64,000 nucleotides of DNA from assembly GCA_023898725.1 (NCBI GenBank), contig CP060236.1, positions 686,501-750,500 of the forward strand. The letters run 5' to 3'. The DNA is from Alphaproteobacteria bacterium. Its GTDB lineage: Bacteria > Pseudomonadota > Alphaproteobacteria > JAUHZC01. Each line of letters opens with the position of its first letter. Position 1 is the stretch's first letter. Shown here piece by piece: positions 57,526-64,000 of the stretch. The translations under genes and the position numbers were made by a program. Under the pieces are notes generated by a model, which had not been told where the DNA came from, did not search any database, and worked only from the letters and a program-made list of their open reading frames with translations.

Positions 57526-59688
57526 ATGGCAACTGATGCATCAGGGAACTCCCTTGATCTTGCTACACTGAACCCTCAACAAAAAGAAGCGATTCTTCAT
57601 GTTACCGGACCACTTCTTGTGCTAGCGGGAGCTGGAACGGGGAAAACCCGTGTTCTTACAACACGTTTGGGGAACCTCATCACACACCAAAAGGTACCAC
57701 CAGCGAACATCCTGGCAGTGACTTTTACAAATAAAGCATCGCATGAAATGCGAATGAGGGTGGAAAAAATGATTGCCTATCCCACTTCAGGGCTTTGGAT
57801 TGGCACTTTTCATGCACTGTGTGTGCGAATGTTACGCATTCATGCGGAGCGTGTGGGGCGTACAGCAGGTTTTTCTATTTTGGATACAGATGACCAACAG
57901 CGTCTTATCAAGCAGCTCCTTGAAGCGGAAAATATCGATATTAAAAAGTATCCCCCACGCTTGATTCTTTCGATCATCAGCCGATGGAAAGATAAAGCAC
58001 TCACAGCTGAAAAAATTACCCAACACGAGGGAGGATCTCCTGCTGCGCATGTTTATCCTCTTTATCAGGCCCGTTTAAAAACACTCAATGCTTTTGATTT
58101 TGGTGATCTGTTGATGATGGCACTAGAACTATTCGCACGCTACCCTGATGTTTTAGAGCGGTATCAAGCACAATTTCAGTATGTTTTGGTGGATGAATAT
58201 CAAGATACAAATACGGCACAGTATCTGTGGTTGAAAGCGCTGGCGGGATCGTCACACAATATTTGCTGTGTAGGAGATGAAGACCAATCCATTTATGGTT
58301 GGCGTGGGGCTGAAATTACCAACATTCTGCGATTTGAGAAAGATTTTCCAGGGGCAAAAGTTATTCGCTTGGAACAAAATTATCGTTCTACAGGGCATAT
58401 TTTGGGGGCTGCGTCAGGGTTAATCGCAAAAAACAAAGAGCGCCTGGGGAAAGAGCTGTGGACGGAGTATGACGCTGGTGCCAAAGTACAGCTGAAAAAT
58501 GTGTGGGAAAGCGAAGAAGAGGCTCTCTATGTTGCTGATACGATTGAATCTATCCAACGCGCAGGAGAACATTTAAGTGATACGGCTGTTCTGGTGCGTG
58601 CCGCTTATCAGACGCGTGAATTTGAAGAACGGTTTTTAATAGCTGGTATCCCCTATAAAGTTGTGGGAGGTGCACGGTTTTATGAACGTCAAGAAATTCG
58701 GGATGCCATCGCGTACTTACGCTTGATAGCGCGCCCAAATGATGGCATGGCATTTGAGCGCATTGTAAATGTACCCCGACGCGGGATTGGTGGGGCAACC
58801 CTTCAGGTGTTGCATACAACAGCGCGCCATGCACACTGGTCATTACCAGAAGCTGCTCTACAGCTCATCGAAACGGATGAGTTAAAAGCAGGAGTTCGTA
58901 CAAAATTGCGGGATTTTTTCGGTTTTATTCATCGCATGCGCGGGGTCATGCGTGAGATGGCACCGGCGGAATTTGCGAAAGTAATGCTTGAAGAGTCTGG
59001 CTATGTGAGTATGTGGCAGAATGATAAGTCACCTGATTCTCCGGGGCGCCTGGATAACTTAAAAGAGTTGGTCACAGCACTTGAGGGCTTTGAAAACATT
59101 GATGGTTTTCTTGATCATGTGAGCTTAGTCGCGGATAATCTGGCGAATGCGCGTACAGATGTTGTAACGGTTATGACATTGCATGCCGCAAAAGGTCTTG
59201 AGTTTTCTCACGTTTTTCTCACGGGATGGGAGGAGGGAGTTTTTCCTAATCCGCGTGCATTAGATGACCTTGGGCGTGCGGGTCTTGAGGAAGAGCGTCG
59301 CTTGGCCTATGTTGGCTTAACGCGAGCACGTCGCAAGGCATATATAACCTATGCTGTGAATCGCCGTATTCAAGGGCGTTGGCAAAGCAACCCCCCTTCG
59401 CGCTTTATTACTGAAATACCTCCTCATCATATTGAAACACACGGAAGCCTTGCATGTAATCCAAGGAGCACCTCGTACACACATATGCCAAGCCGCGCGC
59501 CGTCATTTTCACAGCGTAGATTTGTACGTTCGTCCGAGAGTGATTACACAGTTGGTGAGCGTGTGTTTCATGATAAATTTGGTTACGGGCACATCAAATC
59601 CGTTGAGGACGACAAGTTGTCGGTATTTTTTGATCATACGGGGTTGAAAAAAGTGTTGGCCAGTTTTTTAACCAAAGCACAAGGATAA
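57526..59688 (+). CDS. UvrD/PcrA-type DNA helicase
   Basis: Superfamily 1 3'-5' helicase for repair and replication restart, 720 aa from the ATG at 57526, which has AGAGGA 9 bases upstream; ATG 57496 and GTG 57493 are in frame and overlap pntB. Motifs: Q motif LNPQQKEAI, Walker A AGAGTGKTRVL, VTFTNKASHEMRMRV, DEYQDTN (II), VGDEDQSIYGWRGA (III), EQNYRST (IV), TLHAAKGLEFSHVFLTGWEE (V), LAYVGLTRARRKAYI (VI). The tail (GERVFHDKFGYGHIKSVEDD) is the PcrA/UvrD C-terminal RNA-polymerase-binding type fold. Third UvrD-like motor in the window after AddA and AddB. Confidence 0.93.
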   Translation: MATDASGNSLDLATLNPQQKEAILHVTGPLLVLAGAGTGKTRVLTTRLGNLITHQKVPPANILAVTFTNKASHEMRMRVEKMIAYPTSGLWIGTFHALCVRMLRIHAERVGRTAGFSILDTDDQQRLIKQLLEAENIDIKKYPPRLILSIISRWKDKALTAEKITQHEGGSPAAHVYPLYQARLKTLNAFDFGDLLMMALELFARYPDVLERYQAQFQYVLVDEYQDTNTAQYLWLKALAGSSHNICCVGDEDQSIYGWRGAEITNILRFEKDFPGAKVIRLEQNYRSTGHILGAASGLIAKNKERLGKELWTEYDAGAKVQLKNVWESEEEALYVADTIESIQRAGEHLSDTAVLVRAAYQTREFEERFLIAGIPYKVVGGARFYERQEIRDAIAYLRLIARPNDGMAFERIVNVPRRGIGGATLQVLHTTARHAHWSLPEAALQLIETDELKAGVRTKLRDFFGFIHRMRGVMREMAPAEFAKVMLEESGYVSMWQNDKSPDSPGRLDNLKELVTALEGFENIDGFLDHVSLVADNLANARTDVVTVMTLHAAKGLEFSHVFLTGWEEGVFPNPRALDDLGRAGLEEERRLAYVGLTRARRKAYITYAVNRRIQGRWQSNPPSRFITEIPPHHIETHGSLACNPRSTSYTHMPSRAPSFSQRRFVRSSESDYTVGERVFHDKFGYGHIKSVEDDKLSVFFDHTGLKKVLASFLTKAQG

Positions 59689-59697
59689 ATCGTACGG

Positions 59698-60570
59698 ATG
59701 TGGCAACTGAATTTCATGAGTCCACTTGAAGCCCTGAACAGTATCACTATGGCGTTTGATGAAGATGAGATCGTATCGTTGAGCTGGAAAGAGGTTCCTA
59801 AGCAGTTTGAGTGGCAGGTAACCGTTATTTTTTCAACAGAACCAAATAGTGAATACTGGCAGCAGTATCTCACCAAATATTGCCGCGTTTTGGGTCTTGC
59901 TACACCTGAAATGACAGTAACAAAAGTAGAAGAAAAAAACTGGCTTACAGAAAATGCAAAACTTTTTGCCCCCTTTACGGTCGGAAGGTTTTATGTACAC
60001 AGCAGTGAATATGAGGGAAATACTCCTAAAGACACACTACCACTGGTGATTGGGGCGGCTACTGCCTTCGGCTCAGGTCATCATGAAACAACACAGGGGT
60101 GTTTGAGTATTCTTGATAAGCTTCCTCGTGAACCTTATGCGAAAAAACCGTATCATCTTCTGGACATGGGTACAGGATCAGGAATTTTAGGGATAGCTGC
60201 AGCCAAAATCTGGGACCACCTGGCAGTGACAGCGGTTGATTGCGATCCAGAAGCGATACGCGTGTGTGTGGAAAATGTCGAACGTAATGGCGTTGGTGAT
60301 AGTGTGCGTGTATTTGTGAGTGACCGGGTTCTTTTAAAAGGTGTTCGAGGGTATGATATCATTGTTGCAAATATTTTGGCCCAGCCTTTATTGGATTTGG
60401 CATCCCAATTTTATGGGGCCCTATGTTCGCAGGGCTTTTTAATCCTTTCGGGTCTTTTGAATGAGCAGTCACAGTCAATTATTCAAAAATACATCCCTAT
60501 GGGACTTACGATGTGTGAGCATCATACAAAAGGAGAGTGGTCAACACTGCTTTTGAAGAAAATTTCTTAG
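59698..60570 (+). CDS. prmA: Ribosomal protein L11 methyltransferase
   Basis: Trimethylates ribosomal protein L11. 290 aa. An N-terminal L11-recognition domain (about 1-100, with EEKNWLTENAKLFAPFTVGR) leads to the SAM domain: AFGSGHHETTQGCL, LDMGTGSGILGIAAAKI, VDCDPEAIRVCVENVERNG, and VANILAQPLLDLA as the catalytic loop. AAGGA lies upstream of the ATG. It converges with the dipeptidase gene, overlapping by 4 bp. Confidence 0.94.
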   Translation: MWQLNFMSPLEALNSITMAFDEDEIVSLSWKEVPKQFEWQVTVIFSTEPNSEYWQQYLTKYCRVLGLATPEMTVTKVEEKNWLTENAKLFAPFTVGRFYVHSSEYEGNTPKDTLPLVIGAATAFGSGHHETTQGCLSILDKLPREPYAKKPYHLLDMGTGSGILGIAAAKIWDHLAVTAVDCDPEAIRVCVENVERNGVGDSVRVFVSDRVLLKGVRGYDIIVANILAQPLLDLASQFYGALCSQGFLILSGLLNEQSQSIIQKYIPMGLTMCEHHTKGEWSTLLLKKIS

Positions 60571-61121
60571 CCCATCATGGCATCAGATTCGGAACCGGCA
60601 GTAATAAGAGGGAAATCCTTGCTGCCATGTAATTGATAGTGCCACCACTCATTTTCAAAATAATCCCACCCACTGGCAGTCATAATCCCTAAGAGAATTC
60701 GCCGATTGATTTGTGCCTCACGGGAAATACCCAGGTGGGAGTGAAATGAGTTTTCCGTGAAGTCATCAAAGCCCGTCCCCATATCCAAATCGTTGCCCTG
60801 TGCGTCCACTAATGTTAAGTCTACCGCAACTCCTCGTGTATGCGGAGATCCACGCTCCGGGGGAGCAACAAAGCTCGCATTGGGTGTATGGTCCCATAGT
60901 TTCTGCTGCGCCTGTTGTGGGCGAAAGGCATCCCAAATCTTAATGCGATACCCTAGTGCCGCGGCAAGATCGATGGATTTTATAAGGCAACGTTCTGCTT
61001 CTGGGCGCAGGAAGCATGCTGGATTACGATAAAGAGGTTTACCAGTAACGTTATTGTGTGTCCCATAGGCGATAGAAAGGATCACATCGTGTTTTTGGGG
61101 TTCAATTTTAACTAAAGACAT
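60567..61121 (-). CDS. D-alanyl-D-alanine dipeptidase (VanX/DdpX family)
   Basis: Zinc dipeptidase that hydrolyses D-Ala-D-Ala, releasing D-alanine from wall turnover. 184 aa. The zinc and catalytic residues of the family are present: SPHTRGVAVDLTLVD (His and Asp ligands), MGTGFDDFTENSFHS, and the EWWHYQL end (Glu and His ligand). IWDAFRPQQAQQKLW is the conserved Arg segment. No vanHA genes are nearby, so a wall recycling role (DdpX-like) is more likely than glycopeptide resistance. It is divergent from tsaB. Confidence 0.9.
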   Translation of the reverse strand: MSLVKIEPQKHDVILSIAYGTHNNVTGKPLYRNPACFLRPEAERCLIKSIDLAAALGYRIKIWDAFRPQQAQQKLWDHTPNASFVAPPERGSPHTRGVAVDLTLVDAQGNDLDMGTGFDDFTENSFHSHLGISREAQINRRILLGIMTASGWDYFENEWWHYQLHGSKDFPLITAGSESDAMMG

Positions 61122-61188
61122 GCCATATTTTGTGGAAAACTATAAGACCCTAACAAAATTCCAATACTTACACAAGGTAGCTGCACGT

Positions 61189-61791
61189 ATGAATATTCTA
61201 AGCATTGACCTAACCGTTACACCAGGGACACTGTCATTGCTTGCTTCAGCTAAAATGCAGACAGCATTTTTGCATGATCAACGATCCCAAGGCACAGAGA
61301 TAATACCAACTATTCAGGCTTTGCTCATACAGGCTGACCGCAAGATACGTGATTTGACAGAAATCTGGGTTGTTTTGGGTCCTGGTTCATTCACCGGAAT
61401 TCGTGTTGCTGTGGCGACGACCCTTGGTCTTGCCGCTCCGCATGGAATTCCGGTATGTGGTATCACAGCGTTTTCTGTTATGGCGTGTAAGGCCACGCGG
61501 GAAGGAGCATCGTTTCCATTTTGTACGGCTCAGCGCAGCCATCAAGGAGATTATTTCTGCCAATACTGGCGCCATCACGGGGACCATGATACACCTTACC
61601 AGGGATTGCTTCCTGCAGATGTCCCTGTTTATCTGCGTACTGACACAACTGCCTCTAGTCAAGAGTTGGCAGTGACATCTCTTGATGTTCTGCTTGTGCG
61701 TGATGTTTTATACGCCGAAAACCATCAATTGTCAGAGCTGAAACCATTTTATATCCGGGCTCCTGATGTTACTCGTTCCTCCACAGTATGA
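61189..61791 (+). CDS. tsaB: TsaB, t6A synthesis scaffold
   Basis: Partner of TsaD and TsaE in t6A formation on tRNA. 200 aa from the ATG at 61189 (AAGG 11 bases upstream); an in-frame ATG at 61120 has no ribosome site. ILSIDLTVTPGTLSLL at the start is the first phosphate-binding-like strand and GPGSFTGIRVAVATTLGLAA is the family signature. A shortened middle has no ATPase metal site, as normal. The stop overlaps rimI by 26 bp. Confidence 0.9.
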   Translation: MNILSIDLTVTPGTLSLLASAKMQTAFLHDQRSQGTEIIPTIQALLIQADRKIRDLTEIWVVLGPGSFTGIRVAVATTLGLAAPHGIPVCGITAFSVMACKATREGASFPFCTAQRSHQGDYFCQYWRHHGDHDTPYQGLLPADVPVYLRTDTTASSQELAVTSLDVLLVRDVLYAENHQLSELKPFYIRAPDVTRSSTV

Positions 61792-62236
61792 GTTTTTGGG
61801 CACCTCTGCGTGTCAGGCGCGTGCGACAGAAATGAGTGCTATTTTTCATCGATGTTTTTGCCGATCTCCTGGCGAGCAGTGGCCCGTGGAAAGATTTGAA
61901 TCTTTTCTTGCCTATGGACACGCAATGGCTATAGCCACGACCGACAGCATTTATTCCACCTGTTGCTATATGACAGGAGGTGATTCGGCAGAAGTTATCA
62001 GCATGGCGACAGATCCTCTTTACCAGCATAAAGGCTATGCAACTGTTTTGCTTCGGCATTTGTGTGCAGTATGGCGTACACAAGGAATCCGAACAGCTGT
62101 GTTAGTGGTGCGTCAGTCAAATCAGGTGGCGCAGTATGTGTATAGGAAATGTGGATTCATTCCTGGTGCTTCCGTACATGGAGCATATACTGGTACATTG
62201 GCTGAGAACGGAATAAAAATGAAATGTTTATTGTGA
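61766..62236 (+). CDS. rimI: GNAT acetyltransferase, RimI-like
   Basis: 156 aa. The acetyl-CoA fold shows EVISMATDPLYQHKGYATVL, with Q-x-x-G-Y/x-A for the pyrophosphate loop, and VVRQSNQVAQYVYRKCGF after it. RimI acetylates the N-terminus of ribosomal protein S18 in E. coli and normally lies next to tsaB, as here. Its start overlaps tsaB by 26 bp. The N-terminal 60 residues are less conserved, so the exact substrate is inferred from context. Confidence 0.8.
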   Translation: MLLVPPQYEFLGTSACQARATEMSAIFHRCFCRSPGEQWPVERFESFLAYGHAMAIATTDSIYSTCCYMTGGDSAEVISMATDPLYQHKGYATVLLRHLCAVWRTQGIRTAVLVVRQSNQVAQYVYRKCGFIPGASVHGAYTGTLAENGIKMKCLL

Positions 62237-62282
62237 TCGTATGCTTCGTAAGAAACAAATACTTCAAAAATAGAGCTTAACT

Positions 62283-62296
62283 AAGTATTAATACTT
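62283..62296. promoter_or_regulatory. Perfect 14-bp palindrome upstream of the small exported gene
   Basis: AAGTATTAATACTT is a perfect 14-bp palindrome, 38 bases before the ATG at 62335, in an A/T-rich stretch with several TATA-like hexamers. A regulator-binding site is possible. Confidence 0.4.
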
Positions 62297-62334
62297 TTAA
62301 AATAAAGTATATATGTATTTATTTGAGAAATTCT

Positions 62335-62739
62335 ATGAAAAACAAGAAAAATAGCAGTTTCGTTGGAAAGATTGCTCTTCCTTTATTTGTTGTAGCCGTT
62401 GTCGTCGGTGGTTTTTCCGTTGACTGGACACGGTTCGGCCGTACCCCTGTTTCCTATTATGGAATGGGGGCAATTCCCATGTTTGCCACATGTAAAATTG
62501 ATGAAAAAAATCTAACAAAACCAAAGCAGAAACCATCAATGGCTAGTAATATGCTTCCTGCACCTGCAACAAAAGAATCAAAGGAAATGACAAAATCGTT
62601 GGTGATGAAAGAAATATCCTCTGCGAAAAGCAAGCAGCTCAACAAAGTAGCAATGGCAGAAGCAAAAAAGATTACCAAGGGGGCCGCCGACAATTCTGAG
62701 AAACATCATGAAATGGAATCAGTGACAGCTCTGAAGTAA
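62335..62739 (+). CDS. Small membrane-anchored or exported Lys-rich protein
   Basis: Unknown, 134 aa from the ATG at 62335 (GAGAAA upstream; a TTG 12 bases earlier is in frame). A basic start (MKNKKNSSFVGK) is followed by a hydrophobic segment IALPLFVVAVVVGGFSVDW, which could be a signal anchor. A Gly/Phe/Met part with one Cys (PMFATCKIDEKN) follows, then a Lys/Ser/Ala/Met-rich tail, probably disordered. It has its own palindromic upstream region and a terminator, so it is likely a single-gene unit. Confidence 0.6.
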   Translation: MKNKKNSSFVGKIALPLFVVAVVVGGFSVDWTRFGRTPVSYYGMGAIPMFATCKIDEKNLTKPKQKPSMASNMLPAPATKESKEMTKSLVMKEISSAKSKQLNKVAMAEAKKITKGAADNSEKHHEMESVTALK

Positions 62740-62763
62740 AAGTATTTTTGTTCCTGTGAAAGC

Positions 62764-62790
62764 AAAAACCCCAATCTTAGGGGTTTTTTT
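62764..62790 (+). terminator. Rho-independent terminator (possibly bidirectional)
   Basis: AAAAACCCC and GGGGTTTTT form a 9-bp stem with a 7-base loop, followed by TT. The A run on the other side makes it usable for the converging gene, whose stop codon at 62789 overlaps the T run. Confidence 0.85.
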
Positions 62791-64000
62791 ATGTGCGTTT
62801 TTCACGGAGATGTTTTTTATTTCCCATAGATCGTAAGTATTTTTCAACCGCAAAGTCATTTCCCTCTCGTGCATTTTTGACAAGCAAGGAAAGCCCAGAA
62901 TGAATAGTTATGCTGGAATTGTGCGGCGTAAAAAGGCGCAAGCCCTGGTGGGTTGATGCGAGGGACTTTTCCGTGTGTTTCTGCACTACTTTTGTATTTG
63001 ATGGGGCTATTTGATGTGTGGCGTAATGAATACGCTGGTCGAAATCTGGATGAATACCAAGTGCGTTGAGTGTTTTGTGCACGGCCTCACATATATTGAC
63101 TGGTGCTTCAAAAACAGGACTAATAATAAGAGGTTGGCGTTTTTGGAGATATACCTGAAGACCATTCAATACAAATGTTGCTGCGTTTTTCTGTGATTGA
63201 AAATAGCTCTTCGTATCAGGTTTGTCTAAAAAAATGGGCTGGTTATCCATGGCATTATTAATGATCGTTGCGGGAACGCCATAAGGATCCTCAAGAATAG
63301 GAGGCAAGCGCAAAATAGTGCACGTTTTGTTAAGCGATGCCATGTAGCTTTGCTCCAACAATTGCCATTGCAAGTCAGCAGAAGACTCATTAGTGGAGGG
63401 TGATTGTATCGAGGAAAGTAACACTGTATGGGGTGTCGCTATCTTTTGGATGCAGTCGCGCGCCAGAATAAGCGGCGAAATATTGAAGTGAAAACTTTGT
63501 GCTGGTTGAGTCTCTATATTTTTTTCAGAAACAAACTCGGCTGCGACAATAATAAAGTCTGGGAGCTCTTCTTTCAAAATACGTGTCAATGTAGTTTTTG
63601 AGGACAGATCGTTCATATAGGTTTTTATGTGCACATGACTGGGTGACTGCGTAATAGCTGATTGAAGATCTGGGTTCTCATGACGCGTATAGTTTATAAC
63701 ACTTAAGCGTGATACCTCCATTGTTACGAATGCTCGCCACAAACTGGGTGAAATTCCATGATTGGCACCGATGATCATTACGCTTTTGTCTTTGAGTTTT
63801 TTTTGCAGAAATGTAAGAGATGCCGGGAGTTTTGCGTCTGTTCGGAAATTCTCTAGCAGTAAGGGCCGTGGACTGATCTTTTCTGAAAAAGATTTCGTCA
63901 TTTCATTCACACCTGTGATGCGCAACAAGTCAATGGCAAAAATTTCTTGAAGCGCCACAAGAGGTCTCACGGCAGGCCCATACATGCTAATGTCCGCAAT
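62789..64000 (-). CDS. FlaA1/CapD-like sugar dehydratase family protein, degenerate and cut by the window edge
   Basis: Open to the right edge, so the N-terminal part (membrane domain in full FlaA1/PglF proteins) is outside. The first residues seen resemble the linker before the SDR domain (YGPAVRPLVALQEIFAIDLL). The SDR domain is recognisable by layout: LKDKSVMIIGANHGISPSL for GAGGSIGSEL, LPDFIIVAAEF for the A-A motif, VLLSSIQSPSTNES for S-T-D-K-A-x-x-P, and ILRLPPILED with FLDKPDTKSYFQSQ for the RFGNVxGS and TRYF segments. The NAD glycines and the Lys of the catalytic S-T-D-K are lost, and no Y/M-x-x-x-K is evident. Activity is therefore doubtful. Confidence 0.62.
   Translation of the reverse strand: MADISMYGPAVRPLVALQEIFAIDLLRITGVNEMTKSFSEKISPRPLLLENFRTDAKLPASLTFLQKKLKDKSVMIIGANHGISPSLWRAFVTMEVSRLSVINYTRHENPDLQSAITQSPSHVHIKTYMNDLSSKTTLTRILKEELPDFIIVAAEFVSEKNIETQPAQSFHFNISPLILARDCIQKIATPHTVLLSSIQSPSTNESSADLQWQLLEQSYMASLNKTCTILRLPPILEDPYGVPATIINNAMDNQPIFLDKPDTKSYFQSQKNAATFVLNGLQVYLQKRQPLIISPVFEAPVNICEAVHKTLNALGIHPDFDQRIHYATHQIAPSNTKVVQKHTEKSLASTHQGLRLFTPHNSSITIHSGLSLLVKNAREGNDFAVEKYLRSMGNKKHLREKRT

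Noticed and set aside
1..64000. Prophage, insertion sequence or integrase island
   Set aside because: No transposase, phage structural gene or terminal repeats were seen; the only tyrosine recombinase is xerC in its normal place next to priA.

Overview
The window reads as a chromosomal segment of an alphaproteobacterium with moderate GC. The clearest markers are local gene orders common in that class: mtaB-ftsY, rpmH-rnpA-yidD-yidC-engB, xerC next to priA, tsaE-addB-addA, atpHAGDC and a three-gene pntAA-pntAB-pntB. IalB-family, SspB, SURF1 and UbiH-type proteins agree. The many exported proteins with no recognisable family, built of coiled coils, cysteine modules or long tandem repeats, suggest a host-associated lineage such as Holosporales. 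That placement is inference; no rRNA is present to test it.

Layout. 1-1216: end of mtaB, then ftsY. 1213-5120 (minus): five exported proteins, three of which share a four-cysteine module. 5244-6448 (minus): a MotB/OmpA-like anchor protein and a small membrane protein. 6681-13134: rpsD, a CAT-anticodon tRNA, a glycine-zipper lipoprotein, rpmH-rnpA-yidD-yidC-engB, an IalB-family protein and xerC. 13192-21906: priA, tsaE, addB, addA. 21928-26859: an orphan exported protein, an outer-membrane barrel, and three exported proteins sharing a two-cysteine module. 26872-30003 (minus): accD and two nucleotide-sugar enzymes.

30161-35013 is the F1 ATP synthase operon. It is followed by a decayed DUF167/YggU gene (35044-35261) whose tail lies antisense to the end of an exported kinase-like protein. 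36129-41268 (minus): tag, rlmJ, two pilin-like genes, sspB and a UbiH-family hydroxylase. 41381-47132: a peptide-type substrate-binding protein, SURF1, DsbD and an MFS transporter. 47288-54552 holds two large exported repeat proteins (830 and 1557 aa) with at least eight different tandem repeats, some copies apparently identical. 54695-62236: transhydrogenase, a UvrD/PcrA helicase, prmA, a D-Ala-D-Ala dipeptidase, tsaB and rimI. 62335-64000: a small exported or anchored protein, then a degenerate FlaA1/CapD-like protein cut by the window edge.

How it fits together. Housekeeping genes cover protein targeting and membrane insertion (FtsY, YidC, YidD), energy (ATP synthase, transhydrogenase, SURF1), tRNA t6A synthesis (TsaE, TsaB), recombination and restart (AddAB, PriA, UvrD, XerC), and envelope redox (DsbD). 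DsbD and the cysteine-rich exported modules together point to oxidative folding in the periplasm. The exported families are the most likely place for undescribed biology: the CX10C modules at 2.4-4.8 kb, the G-x-C modules at 24.5-26.8 kb, the repeat giants at 47-54.5 kb and the kinase-like protein at 35-36 kb.
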